In this document: positions 25,033-39,700 of the stretch, one piece after another
How positions within the stretch are numbered: position 1 is the first letter of the stretch
Layout: each line of letters begins with the position of its first letter
Notes under the pieces: generated by a model
Seen by the model: the letters and a program-made list of their open reading frames with translations, nothing else
Told to the model about the DNA's origin: nothing
Databases searched by the model: none
Origin: Rotaria macrura
Taxonomy: Eukaryota; Rotifera; Eurotatoria; Philodinida; Philodinidae
Length of the DNA stretch: 64,000 bases
Direction: 5' to 3'
NCBI GenBank assembly: GCA_900239685.1
Contig: OENT01000571.1
Span: 1,631-65,630, forward strand
Made by a program: the position numbers and the translations under genes

Positions 25033-28000
25033 GTTTCTTCTGTTTTTTGAACTTAGTTAAAACAAAAAACAAACGTCGGTTGATCTAAAACAAAAGAATA
25101 TGAATCGTATTACAAATTAATATGATATGATATGAGTTAAACAGATGTGTGTGAGTGTGTATATACACACACGCGCACGCATACTATGAAAATAGGTCAG
25201 CAGCCGCCGTCCCAATTAATGTCAATGGTAAAAATGAAGAAAAAAAATGAATAAGTGTTCCTCTCTCTCTCTCTCTCTGTGCTCTGGTGTCTATCGACCA
25301 CTACTCTACTGAAACTAATACTGAACCGGTCAAACGGTCATTCTCTCTCTATTCTTCCTCTTCCTCTCGTTTTTTCTTTCTTTTCGATGAACTATTATTC
25401 TAGACACAGAAGGGCATTGTGAATGTCTAGTTGAGAAGAGTAAAATAAAATAAAAAAGCAAAGAAGACGAAGAAAAAGAAGAAGAAGAAGAAGAGACTGA
25501 CGCGTGCCGTCATGACGTGTTGTCTTACCTGACTAATCAAAAATGAGAAAGAAAAAACTATAACCATATGTGATTCATGTAAAAGTCTTCTAAGATGAGA
25601 AAGCGTACAAAGAAAAAATAATTATATCTCTTTTGTTTTAGAGATACGTGATGCATCAATTCATTGATTGTTACAATGATGATGATGTGTATCCGATTAC
25701 TTTCATCCTGATACGTATATCCATGAATATGATAGAAAACAAAAGACACATTGATAACGAGACCATATATTTCTAATTGAACATACTTTATTTTTCTTTT
25801 ATATATGGAAAGAATGTAAAATCTTCTAATCTTTGATAAAATAAGCTTGTCAATAAAAACAAGATAGAGAGAAATATTAAGAAATATGATACTCTTGACA
25901 CGTTCTTTTTTTCTTACTAGAAGGATTAAAATCAATCGAATTCGAATAAGAGTTTTACTCTCATGAGACAAAACTATTTCAGTAGTATAGACATACATTA
26001 CATGTTTTTTTTTTTCTATTCGATTAGAGAATTAATAGACGATGAAAAGTAGTGTAGATGGACACAATATTTATTCGCTTAGAAACGATAGAATGAATGT
26101 TCGAATATAACTTAGTATGTTTGACAAGGACGAAGCAAAGCGTTATTGGTAGAAAGCTATTACATTTATCATATATGAACAAAAAAAAAATGTCTAATAG
26201 ATCTAAATGATTCGTTACACTCTCATAATGGTCAAGCTAATTATAGCTTTAGTTTTCCATAAAGTATCGATTTTCAATCAATCCATTAGTCAAAATATAA
26301 GCATAACATAATCAGAAGCATTCAAGTGATTATCCAACATTTTCTTTTTTGGTGTACAATAATTGATGATTACATAACTCACATGTGAGTCATAATCAAT
26401 TTTAGTTGTCGATAACATAAAATAAGACTTGCAAAATGCATGTTTATAAATACTGAATTCTATTAACATTCGATTCTTGTTTAGATTATTCTGTAGTTCG
26501 ACTAGACTAGGTAATAAAAACATAAAGTAGTCATTTCAATCAGATTGACCTTCTTCAGGTTCGAATTCAATTGTAGCGATACAAACTTGCTAGTAAACAT
26601 AAACAAGAAGAAAATAATTGAACCGTGTAGAAAGGACAAAAATTAACGTACGCTACCAAATACACTCGACAATCATGATATAATAAAGTTGTTTTATAAT
26701 TCTATTGATTAATTTTTCAGCTTGCTAGAAATTTTCAAAAGAGTTGTTAGTATCGAACATTAATTAAATTAATGATTAACAACAGCAACAAAAAATTCAT
26801 CGAACAATATGCTTGTAGATCATTGAATTACTTGAGTCAAATGATTACCAATAGCAATTAGAGTTATAAATGAAATTTTTCTATATTACTGATGAATCTA
26901 ATTTTCTTCTTCGATGATATAAGAGTCTTGTAGGCCACGCGCATACACAAATAATGAAATCATGCCATCATCGTTACTCAAGTACCATATCGTGTTTTAT
27001 TCTTGAAATGTGTTTATCCGTGATGAAAATCAAAAATAGAAAAATAAATTTAATTCATTTGTGTATACTTAAGATTCAACAACTTCTTTCATGTAATCAG
27101 ACGTTATAAAAATGTCTATTGAATGCAAAAATAGTTTTAACATTCACTTGATGAATACCTGGAAAATTAAAATATTTAGCTAATAAATCATGTGAAACGG
27201 GAAGAGATCGACAGCTCCAATACTATCATTATTGAAAGTAAGAGTTCAATCAATTCAAAATCGATTGCTTATAATCATATTGTTTCTAAATGTTTTTTCT
27301 ATGAAAGTCATCTTATAGATTGAAGTCAATAAACATTTGCATCGAACTAAAATCACTATCAAAAACATAAAATCATAATAGAAGAAAAAAAAAAGATAAG
27401 AGTTAAAAAGCTTACGATTATTCATTTACTAAACTAAATAAAGATTAAAAACAAGTTTTAAACATTCATTCATACAAATTTTATTTTTCCTTCTATCTCA
27501 TTTAATAAACGATTGGCGTGAGCGTGAAAACTTTCAGTAGATGTCATTCGTATTCGTTGACTTTTAACATATACATCATAAATGAAGAAAATAAAATGTT
27601 CTAATAAAACGATATCATATGATAAAAAGAATTGAATAACTTTTCGTTTGTGCATGTCAATTATGGTTATCGTATTGTTTCAAACTTTATCTTCTCCTGT
27701 GTTCGATAAGATCAATTTGATTCTCTTTGAAGTAACAATAGGTCAACTGAACGAGTTAATTGATTTGTATCACAACTATATTATCTTGTATTTAACTCGG
27801 TTGAACGTGTAGATGTTTGATTCTATTGAATAACAATATATGGTTTATGAGTTAAAGTCTAACAAAAAAAAATGAATTCTTTTCAGTATTTACAAGTACA
27901 AATACATTGTAAATGGTCATAAAATTTATCAAGGTTAATTTCATGTTCGAAAAAGTGTCTTTTTTTTTTCTCTAGGATACTATCATTTTATTATTTTTTA

Positions 28001-28593
28001 GGAAAGATACGTTCTCCGTCAATATTCAATTCAAAGTGAAATCATCATTAGGAGACTATATTCTACATGGTCCGTTACACTCAATCATGAGCCATGTGTG
28101 TGACAGATAAGATGATATTTGTTTCACACAATATCGAACGTGAGACAAAAACGAAAGAAATATAATACAATTGAATTGTCTACTAGATTTCGTTCATCAT
28201 GTGAACACGGACGAAATGAGTGATGCATAAATCATACGTGTTTCTTTCACTTATCTTCGACATCATATCTTTCACTATGATCAACATGACTAGTCAAGGA
28301 TATAAATCGAAAAACATTATACGAAATATTTTTACGGCCTATTCGTAAATATAGTCATAATAATATTTACGCAAATATAAAAATCAATGGTGCATCATAA
28401 ATGACTCATCAGTTCAATTAAACAATAACGATATCTACGAATAGTCAAATCCATATTGAAATGCTTCACATATGACAAAAAAAAATATATAGGTGAACAG
28501 TATGAATTTAGAAGAAAATAAATAAATAAATGTTTTGTTCTAGAATTTCAAAAAAAAACATCCAAAATAGCCAAACACGAATTCTTAATTCTT
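25033..28593. other. intergenic between Lgl and the unknown 477-aa gene
   Basis: The right side of the Lgl start should contain its promoter and 5' UTR. Simple repeats lie here: CA/GT-rich 25139-25181, a CT run about 25258-25279, and a GAA run about 25478-25494. The rest is AT-rich. A 61-codon frame at 27470-27655 and a 146-codon frame at 25558-25998 are compositionally biased and lack motifs, so I do not call them genes. Confidence 0.5.
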
Positions 28594-30517
28594 TCATGAA
28601 CCTTCATAGACATCCGAATCATCAGATGAATAATAGTCCTTTGGATCTATGATAAAATAATATAGAGAAATAATGAAATTAATGAGAAAATCAAATATCG
28701 AAAAACTAACTCGATTGTTGATGAGTTGCTCGAATAGGAGAATAATCAGCGCCAGCACTTGCTTGAAATTCTGAATTCTTCAAAATTGGCTCTGAATAAC
28801 TAATTGATAAAATAAAATATAAGTTCATCTTATTTTATCAATGAAAAAATTTTCAACATACTTATTACCACCGGGACGTTTGGCATAATGATGATCAGTT
28901 TTGTTAACTGTTTTAGCAAATGGATCAAATAATGTCGGTGAATTATATCCACCCGTTGTTCCATAAGAAGTTTCGGCACTATTTGTTGGAATTCTATTAA
29001 CTTTATCGTATGCTGTTGGCCTAGCATCAATAACTTCATCGGCGGAACCATCACTTGAACCTAGAGAAAACGAAATTTTTCTCAATGTACATTTACGTCG
29101 TTTTACATCAATTAATATTCACTTTTTGAACTAGGCGTTTTCGAACTCTTACTATAGTTCGAACCAGTTGGACTGGTTGCACGAAGTGATGATACTTGTG
29201 AACGATATGATCCTGATGTATATTGATTAGGTACAGTTTGTGATCGTATTGGTGGAGTTTTTGATTCAACAAGTTGAGAATTTTGTGAGTGAGTAGAAGA
29301 AGATTCGTATGAGTTTTCTTGAGAAATATTTTGCCGTGGTGGTGGGGGCGGTGATTGTGATGGTGATGTCATTGAAGTTGGTGCAGTGGTTTTTTTATTA
29401 TTTATTGATGACTTACCCATAGTTTGATACTTTTCGAATTCGCGAGTAAGAGTTTCACGATTATCTGTTTGTTAAGATTTTGTTTTCATACACGAGTAAA
29501 ATATTCTAGTACGAGATTCATCTACTTACTTAAACCTTGAAAATCAACAAGTTTCGATTGTGTTGATGTTTCTTTTCGATCAGTGGCTATAGACAAACGA
29601 GAAGAACCTCGACTTAGAGGATAAGAAGAAGTCGTTCTGTTTTGTAATGGATATTGAGATTTAATTCTCATGTATCGTATTACTCGAGTTGGTATATAAT
29701 CTGTTACTTCAAACAATCTCGTTTGACCTAGATTTTCATCATACATTTGTACGTAACGTTGTTCCATACGTTCTTTGAATTCGGAAAGATATTGTTTTTC
29801 ATTATGTTGAATTATGCGACGATTGGATTGAAACGGTGGTGTATGAAGACTTTGATATCGATGATGATTGTTAAAATTAATGACAGAACGAGCTACTACC
29901 ATAGCATCGTTATTCATTGTTTCACGAATTAGTTGATCGTACGGTTGAAAAAAATATACCACTTGTCGGATTGGCAAGCGTTGTTCTGGGCGAGATTCTT
30001 CTTGATTTGTTCGATTGTTGACAACAATAGTTGTATTTTCTGTTTCAAAAGCCTATATAAAAGTCCATAGTTCTTTTTTTTCTCTCTCTCTCTTATTAAG
30101 TAAGAAGCAAAAGTGATCGTCACCTGGGTCTCCGAGCGTTCTAATGACGCATTGTTTTGCTCATGAGAAAAGTCAGGGTTTTCTTTAGTTTTCAGAGAAA
30201 TCCGCACAGGATCAGGTATCTATTCATGAAAATTATTGTTAATTTTAATATCGTTCTAAAAAAAAATTTTTTTACCGAAAGGGTCGCAGTAAGAGGACTT
30301 TGTTGGATACCCTCTAGCTCGTCGTATTTTGCTAGTCCAATCGATTTTCTCGGTTGTTTTGCAAGTATGCGATTATAATCGTTGTTCGAACTGTCACATA
30401 AACATACAATACGTGTTTACTTGACTTTATTATCTTATCTCATACAATATTCTCTCTCTCTCTCTTTATCCTTGACGAAATCTATAATTCGATGACTCAC
30501 CTCAATACTGTTCCCAT
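28594..30517 (-). CDS. unrecognised Ser/Pro-rich protein, 8 exons, 477 aa
   Basis: Exons: 30517-30501, 30390-30276, 30219-30124, 30052-29530, 29464-29123, 29060-28862, 28799-28711, 28646-28594; phases agree at every junction. The protein begins MGTVLS, fitting the N-myristoylation consensus (Met-Gly, Ser at 6), so membrane anchoring is possible. Exon 4 (residues about 77-250) is the most structured part, with QPYDQLIRETMNND, EFKERMEQRYVQMYDENLGQ and VTDYIPTRVIRYMR. Exon 5 has a polyproline stretch SPPPPPR, a potential SH3 or profilin ligand, in Ser/Thr-rich sequence. The C-terminus is acidic and Ser-rich (YYSSDDSDVYEGS). I do not recognise the family. Its start lies only 225 bp past the stop of the SRCIN1-like gene on the same strand. 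Confidence 0.8.
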
Positions 30518-30741
30518 TCGATAGTTGGTCTTGTTTGGGAAAAAGAAAAGTACTGAAGAAAGAAATTGATCAACCATGCACATGCTTACATCAAGTTTCG
30601 CTTCGCTGATTTGTCTTCATTTATGCACAACATTTACATGATAAGGGTGACTTTTAATAACCATATGAAAAAAAAAGAAAAGAAAACGAAGCATCAAACT
30701 ATTTACAATTGAAGAAAAAAAACAGAAAAGAGAACTGCTGA

Positions 30742-33700
30742 CTACAAATCAGTAACAGAAGCACGCATCAATGTTGTTTGATGAGATTTTGTATTAGTTG
30801 ATTTTTGTGAATTCGATACAATTGAATCTGTGTCTGTACTCGATGATGAAAATGAATAACATCGTCCACTAAGACGACGATCGACTGATAATAATGGTAT
30901 CATGCCACAAAACCGTGTACTTCCATTCTTCGATGATGTCGAACTCGATGATGAACTTGACACGATTGATGATGATGGTCTACTTTGTTGTAAACGTGGT
31001 GGAGGATTTGGTTTGACTTTTTTATTGATTAGGGACGATTTCTCATTTGTTATTAATTGTTGAGAAAATGTTACTTTTGATGTTGGTTTATTCGATGATT
31101 GTAATGAAGTTTTCGAATCATTTATTATAGATGAATTAATTAATGCTTGTCGAAGAACATATGATGATGATGGTGATGAACAATTATTCGAATCTGTAGA
31201 ACAAATACTTGTACGTGTACTCAATGAATTGGTTAAACTTCGACTATCGTAATAACCATTCATCTTAATGAGAGAGAGAGAGAGAGAAATAAAAAGGCCA
31301 CTTATTTAGATTTAATTGAAAATTGAAAATAAAATTTTACATGATCAGATGTTGATTTTGTTTGTTTGAGATTTTCTAATTGATTTTCATAATGTAATCG
31401 ACATTGTCGTAATTTTTCTGCTTTCTAATAATAAGAAGAATGACGATATATTTACATTTCGAATAATAATAATAATAAAAAACAACAACAAAACTATTCA
31501 ACAAACTTCAATAGCTTTAATTCTTCCTTCAGAATTCGAAGTAACTGATTGAATTTCTTCTAACAAATGTTTTCGATCAACTAGCTTTTCATTGATATTC
31601 AATGTTATTTTTCTTGGTGATTTATCAAGTTCTTGATTATTTGCTAATCTAAAATGAATATTATGTTAGAAAAATTTTCGATACAATTTCAAAATTTACT
31701 GTTTAAGTTGATAAAGCATTGTTGTTAGACGTTTACATTTTTTAATTGTATAATCAAGACGTTCTGGTTCTTCATGTAAAAATCTAATAGAAAGAAGAGT
31801 TCTTGTTTGTTTTTTGTTTCCTAGTAAAAGTAGTTCTATCATGATGGTTTATCAAAAATTCTCAACGAATTAAACATAATAAAATAATTATCTTGTAATA
31901 TACTCATTTAAACATTTGTTATTGTTGCCGAATCCAATTAGAAGGAAAACAAAAGAAATGTGAAAACTTCGAACTTAAGTTCGAGAGTTATGTGTACTTC
32001 AAAAAGTGAATGAGACAAATCAGTCATTCTAGAATGTGTGCACGGAAGAAGTATCCTCAAAACTAATGGTCATCTGAGACATTTGGTTTCTGGATGCAGT
32101 TTTTGTGCATTTTCAGGCGATGTTTTGTTAGGGAAGCTACGATTTGGTTCAAAACTAATATCAGATTCGGAATCAACGTTAAAGACTGAATCGATTTAAA
32201 TACGTTGTGGATAATTCTGAGAAAAAAAAATTCCCTGTACACCCTCTCAGTGACTGTTTGGCCAATGATGACAATTTTTCCGATAACTCAGCCGGATCAT
32301 TTTCATCTTCGAATTCGACCGAGATATTGATGAGAGAATTCTGTGCACAAAATTTCAGCTTAATCGAATGTATTTGTAAAGAGTTATCGTGTAAACGGCC
32401 GGATACACTGACCGATTCTAGAGTGTACTCACTTTTTGAGTACACAACACATAGTTACTTGTTACTACAGTTACAGATGGATTCTATTTTAGGAATAATT
32501 TTCTTTTTGAAGAATTCTATTTTTTTAATTAATTCTTGACAAATACAATAATTAACAGATTCTCTCGCGATCTACGACGTAGAAGGAAGAGTGTCATTCA
32601 AGAATTTGTTATAGCAGCAGACGAGTGCTAATCATGACTTGTTTTAGATATGTCTGTCAATGATTGTGAACGAGTATTGTTAATTTTATGCGTCTAGTTC
32701 AATTCATTTTGTTGATTGTATTTCACAAGAAACAGGAAGAACAAAAACATGTCACAATTAATGTGTATTCTTGTCAAGCGAAAATATATTCCAATGAAAC
32801 ATTGTCACATTTAAAAGAAAGACAACTTCTCAGCCCTTGTCAGATCATTTTTCTTAATTTAGATTTTTTTTTCTACGCATCACTTGTACTGTTCGTTCGT
32901 TGAAAGACAATATTCAATGTATCTATCTGATATTTTTAATACGAATTCAGATGGATTTCTATTCTCTTGAAATCAATAGAGAACAGTCTCAGTATAGCAT
33001 AAGATTTCGTTGAAAGATGATCTACTCAGCTTCGTTCACAGGTACGGTACTCATTCATGTTGGATTTTTTCGGTTGTCATAGGTCAAAAATTTAACATGA
33101 TAAACAATTGAAATTCATCGTATAGTGAGAGCGAATTTGAAAGTCATGGAAACGGACTCATCCAAAAGGATGCCATCTATTAGGACGAGTCAGAAATGTT
33201 CAAGAAAATTTTTTTTTCATTTGTTTTTATAGCTAAGACAACAAATTTTACGACTAGTCCAAAGTTCGCCAACGACGAAAGTCAGGTGGACATTCGTCAA
33301 TACATGCGAAACTCTCCCACATTCTCAAAATCCATATTTATGGTGCTTTTTTTACAATGTTTAAAGCAAGAGAAGAGTGTAATCTCTCACATTCTATAGT
33401 CTCAAATAGAATTAGGATTCTCAACAGCAAAATTACACAAATCAACACCTATAGCTACTGGTAAATAGTAAACAGATAGTTTTATATTCTTAGCGGTCCT
33501 GTTGACAGAGGTAAGACAGGAACAAAAAATGAAGACAACTTATCAATTTCATTGTCGAACTTAGTATTGAATCACATGTAGATTGTTGTCTTCAGCCTTC
33601 TCTAATTTATTTTCTTTTGCTATTTCATTTTTACAACTTGATTAATTTACTTATCCTTGTCCCCTATTCATTTGACGTGTGCCACGCGTTTTCTTTAGAA

Positions 33701-36700
33701 CATATCCAAGTGTGATTATTAGTGAATTTTTTCGAGTAGACTATCATGAATATTAGCAAAGTTCGCTTATTCGAATTCTACGATGGTGAGACTATTTCTT
33801 TTTGTTGATGTTTTTTTTACGGAGTACACCTTACAGTTGATCATTTTTGTTTTTTTGTATGATTGTCCATGCTTGTTACTTACTTGACTATCGATTGTTG
33901 ATCAAATGAACAGAGTTTGTCACGTAATTGAGGAAAACAAACTTTTGAAAAAGAAAATTCAAAGTTGAATCACAATCAATCGTATTTAATATTTACTTTT
34001 TAAATCAACTAATGAACGACTTATTGTACTCAATACTAATGCAAAACATTCGACATCATTTATTGTAACATAACATTGTTTAAATTTAACATCATTTTGT
34101 AATTCTTCAACTGTTAATTCTAAATCTCTATGAATAATATAAATAATTCATATTTTAAATCTAGTCAACGAGCAGAACAAATATATTTTCATTATACTCA
34201 AGATCTTGATCGATTTTCGAACGATTGCAAATATATTGATCTAGTTCATTTTCGATTTGACGATATTTTTCATTTTCATTTAATTTTATACACTGTTCCT
34301 GTTCGATGATAAAACGAGAAAAAAAACAATATATATAGTTAAATGTAAAATAATTCAATCAATCATTTACTTGAATTTTTCGATTTGCTTGTTCGAGTTC
34401 ATTTTTGAAATTATCTTGTAATGATTGTTGCATACGTCGTATTGAATGTAAATCATTACGTAATGTATGAGTTTTTACTTTTAATTCGTATAATTGTTGA
34501 TTTAGAGATCTATCATAAAAGTCAAGTAAACGTTTTGATTTTATTGGATTTGTTAATTCTTTAACGAGTTCAGTTAATGATTCAAGTTGTCGTTCCATTA
34601 CTAACATTTTAGAACTAAAATAAAATTTGCATTAGGAAAAGATTTAAAAAAAAATAAATGTGAAAACTTCGGACTTATGTCCGAGAGTTATGTGTACTTC
34701 AAAAAGTGAATGAGACAAATCAGTCATTCTAGAATGTGTGCACAGATGAAGTATCTCGGTAAACGTTTTTGGGAAACTCCAAAACTACTGATCATCTCAG
34801 ACATATCTAGNNNNNNNNNNNNNNNNNNNNNNNNNNNNNNNNNNNNNNNNNNNNNNNNNNNNNNNNNNNNNNNNNNNNNNNNNNNNNNNNNNNNNNNNNN
34901 NNNNNNNNNNNNNNNNNNNNNNNNNNNNNNNNNNNNNNNNNNNNNNNNNNNNNNNNNNNNNNNNNNNNNNNNNNNNNNNNNNNNNNNNNNNNNNNNNNNN
35001 NNNNNNNNNNNNNNNNNNNNNNNNNNNNNNNNNNNNNNNNNNNNNNNNNNNNNNNNNNNNNNNNNNNNNNNNNNNNNNNNNNNNNNNNNNNNNNNNNNNN
35101 NNNNNNNNNNNNNNNNNNNNNNNNNNNNNNNNNNNNNNNNNNNNNNNNNNNNNNNNNNNNNNNNNNNNNNNNNNNNNNNNNNNNNNNNNNNNNNNNNNNN
35201 NNNNNNNNNNNNNNNNNNNNNNNNNNNNNNNNNNNNNNNNNNNNNNNNNNNNNNNNNNGTGTACTCACTTTTTGAGTACACAACAAACTATACATGTATT
35301 TTAAATGAAAAGTTTGAAGAAGATTTCTAGTCAATTTAGTGAATTTTAACCGTGTAAAAATATATGTGTATATAGATATTTTGTAGACGTGTCACGTAGG
35401 AACATATTTCTTAGTCCAATTTTGTTTTCGTGTTTCTATATCCTTAAAGATCAATGTGACCATCGATGTTTAGCCAGGGAATATATCCAACTGATAAAAT
35501 GGTTTTGAATTCGAACAATGCATATCATGTAGGTCCTAATGAGCTATGAATATCGTGAAAAGATTTCGTGCCACTTGCTTTTTGTTATCGAGATACAGTA
35601 TTTTTACGATAACACTAGGAAGATGGAGTTTTAAATTTTGAACTTGAAAACTTGCATAGAGACAAGTTCATTGTGAAAGTTTCTAACTGTTTGGTTGTTC
35701 CAAGTTTCAAATACGAATCCGATGATATAGTGATGTCAAGGGCGCTCCGTACCTCAAAAATCTAAATTTTTTCCCAGAACATTCAATCTTACTGAATATG
35801 TACTGGATATTTGATAGTTCTTAGTAAGAATTTGAGCTTATAATATTAAGTTTTTTTCTGAGTTATCGTAAGATTAAGGATCAATAAGTAGGTGTCGGTG
35901 TGTCAATGATTGTTTTTTTCAAACAACTAAATTAATTTTCAGAAAAATCGAGTCTTTTGTAAACAATTAGATTGAAAACAACACTTTTGGCTTTGTTAGG
36001 GTGTAGTATTGAGGTTTAGGTCCATTTTAAAATCTTCCGGAGCTGCTTTCTAAACTTTAAAATGACGGAGAAATCGTTGACACACAATCAAATAAAACAG
36101 AAAGAAACAGTTTCGAGAAAAACGCAAAATAATTTTTGTTTTTGATTATCTCGATTTTTTGTGTTTCAAAATGATAGTGAATATAACCGACGGTAGTTCA
36201 TGATACGTTATTGCAGAGACACATGCGACGTACTTTTCTTCTGTTCGTAAGCGTTATTTCCATGAAAAGAAAAGGATTAAAAATCTATGAATTTATCGGT
36301 ATTTAAGGCGCCCTCCCCTTCCCCCAAAATTCATCGTAAAACCAATAAATCATAGTGGATTCGAAAGTAGAGACTATGGACTATCTAACAATGTATAAAT
36401 CTCGAAATTGATATTTTTGTCGAAAATTGCCCGTTTTTTATGTATGCGGGGTCTTTAAAGCATGGTGTTACCCTAGATCTATCTCCGAATAGTTTAAAAC
36501 GTTCATAATGAACTTATCTCTATGCAAACTTTCAAGTCAAAATTTCCTTTTTCTAGTTGTCGTAAAAATGCTATCTTGGTAAGAAATCTTTGTCCGACTG
36601 TTCATTGTTCATTAGAAACCTACACGACATAGATGGTCCTAATTCAAAAGCATTTTATCAATTGGATATATTTTCTCGTCAGTTATTTTCGGACGGCACA

Positions 36701-39700
36701 CATTGGCAATGTATTGTGTCTTCATCAAAAGATTGAATGATGTTTCTTACCGTGAGTCATCTTCGTCCGTTCGAGATGTTGTTGAAATGTTTCTTGGTGA
36801 TGCTAATATACTTTTTAATGCTGTCAAATATAAAAGACATTAGATGAATATGAAAAGAAAAGAAAAACATGTTTATTAACTATTCGATGGTTGACTTTGA
36901 CTACTAGATGTAGTTCCATTTCGTAAATCATGAAGAGAACATGCTGAATCATCATTAGATCCATTCGTTGTTGTTATGGATGATGGAAAACCAAAACGAT
37001 TTAAACGTTGATAATTAGTTTCATTTTTAACTGCTAAACCTGATAATGCGTCTTTTTCTGGTTCTTTAAAAGAAACATGTGGTTTGCTGTTATTATTATT
37101 AATGATGTTGTTTAATTGAACAATTTTCAATACAGAACGATCTTTGACATCACTAGATTCATAAAAATAAAAAATAATATTTATGATGTTGGAATTTAAT
37201 TGTCGAATATTTTAATATTACCTCATATCTTCTAATTGATAAAAAATATCTTTTTCTATTTCACGTATGTAGATTCGAATAGAATCACAATCCATTTGTT
37301 TCATTGTTAAATGTTGTGGAAATGCTCTTTAGTAAAAATAGGAAATAGTAAAAACATCAAGCTGTTTCTCTATTAAGCAAGCAAAAGAATACTCTACCGA
37401 ACGAACAACGCTTTCAACGTATCCAAACATGATATATAAGCTGGTAGAAGAACTTTCTTTGTTTCGTTACCAGAAATTAGAAAACAAAGACCTACGAAAG
37501 AAATATATGTATTACTTGTTTGATTTAAATTTAGATTTCCTTCGACAATCGATTTTCGATACATGAGGGAATCTAATGTTATCGACGAGTTCTATTTCAT
37601 TGAAAATAGAATAATATTTCTCGTTAGCAAATCAAATATCAAGCAACAGTTAGTATATTGACAAGAAATTGATTTTTCGATACGAGCCAATGTGTAGAGA
37701 TTCATGTGACTATTCTCTCGTTGTATGTTTATTTAAAGAAATTTCTGTTATTAAGTTTTAAATATGATTATCTTATGTATAGATCAAGAGAATTGCATTG
37801 ATAGTCTTATCAAATAACCTTCGAACTACATGCTGAGCTAGGATAAGATGTTGTCACTATAATAACACGTCTGATCTTCATGTGAAGATAGAAATGATAG
37901 TTGTTTCTCTTGAGAACCTTCGAAACTCAGTATGATGCCTAAAATAGTTGTCAGCAGTGGGTCCTTACCGTGTGTTTGATCAGCAATGATTGACTTTTTC
38001 TAGTGTCTTCTCCTATCACATACGTATCAGATCAAGTTCTCTATCAGTCAAATCTACGTTTGAATGATAAGATATACTGAAAAAGATTTCTTTCATACAA
38101 TTACAGCTATTTAGTGAGATATGATCGTTGACGTATGTAGTATGAACATGGAACTAATCTCTATCAGTTTACACGTACGTATGACCTTGACAGACAAGTC
38201 CGATATGTCTGTCATCTTGATCTATCGATACACTGTAATAGAAATGTCAATATGTCTACAATTACTTAATGGGTATTTATGTCTATCATCGTCAAGCATG
38301 TTATTGTTTACAATAATTTAAATCGTTCGATAATATCTTAAAATTAAAACCGATTCAAAAAATGTTGTTCTCTTCTTTTTTCTTTTTTTTGGTTTGTCAC
38401 ATGAGCTCATGCATCGACGAACTTCATCAGACTAATAAATTCTATATTAGTATTCTAAACTGATCCAATCTGTATCGTAGACAGAAAATGGATTAGTCAG
38501 ATGTAATTACATCGTCTTTACTTCTTACAATCAACTCTATGTTACTGTTCTCTGTCATAGTTGAATGAAAATGATAGTTAAAATTTATACGAAATAATGT
38601 TATTTCATTTTCTGGTTTCGATAATATTATTTGATAATGATGTAAGTAAATAAAATATCTATTAAGTGTATATTAATGAAATATTTATCTAATCAACATT
38701 ATATCAAATGTATGACTCCTTTGGGAAATTGTTATTCACATAAGTAAAGATATTTTTAATTTACCATGAAATAACCTATAGTGAATATTTACAATTGTTG
38801 AAGAAGCCTTTGAAGAAGAAAAAAAAATTGCGCGTAACTCTTACGACATTTTCAAAGTAGATACCTTAGATAGGTTCACTCTTATGTTTATGTCAAGTGT
38901 ATAGTTCTTTGTGTTTTTTTTTCTTTTACTTCAAAGAACGAAGACTTTAAGAAGAAGTAATTACCGAGTGAATTTGATTTCGATGTATTGACAGCGGGCT
39001 TTATTATAAACGGAAGACTTGAACGAATACGATGATTACGATTGAAACCTATAATAATAGAAATATTTATATTTTGATATGCAAAAATTGTATTCTACCA
39101 TTGAGATAACCTGACGATAAATCATCATCTGCTGGATCTGTTGATGATGAACGTTGATGTAACGGATTATGTTTTGACTAAAGAAAAAGAATGACAAATA
39201 ATAGAAATAGATTACATTTACAATTGTATCAATAGATTTTGTATTTTTACCATTACTGGCATTGAATTTATCGTTGATGAACATTTCTTTTTAAGCATAT
39301 CCGTAAGTATCCGTTGTTGTCCATTGTCATTCTAGAAAAAAAAATGAAATGAGAAAGAAATTTTTTCCTTGTACTTCTTTATTCATTCATAAAATTGAAT
39401 TAATTCAGATTCATATCTATTCCTTTGCCTCTGGACAATAGTACGATCTTCGAATTATATTATATACTATGTTGCAACGTTCTTTCTATCTATAGTCGTA
39501 TTTATTCATAACACTCGTGTGTGTCTGTTCAAGCATCATCTTATGAATCGTATATGTATGAACGAGATATACATTATGCAATATATAGAAATGTAATAAA
39601 CATACTAAAATTAATCATTGGATAAAAGATGATTTCTTAATAGTTTTCTATTTTTTTTGCCTTACAGTCACTTATTCGTGTCCTTATATATATTGAAAGA

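Noticed and set aside
25558-25998. 146-codon open frame upstream of Lgl
   Set aside because: Biased to Ile, Leu, Tyr and Lys as expected from AT-rich non-coding DNA; no motif or splice partners.
27470-27655. 61-codon frame that could be a small exon
   Set aside because: No neighbouring exon with compatible phase and no family recognised; left as non-coding.
32207-32539. Open frames in the hairpin-ended repeats (also near 20201, 32179, 53656)
   Set aside because: The same short frame appears in several copies only because the copies are similar. It has no conserved start, length or known domain.
34724-35330. Open frames of 175-206 codons across the N gap
   Set aside because: They exist only because N codons cannot be read as stops.
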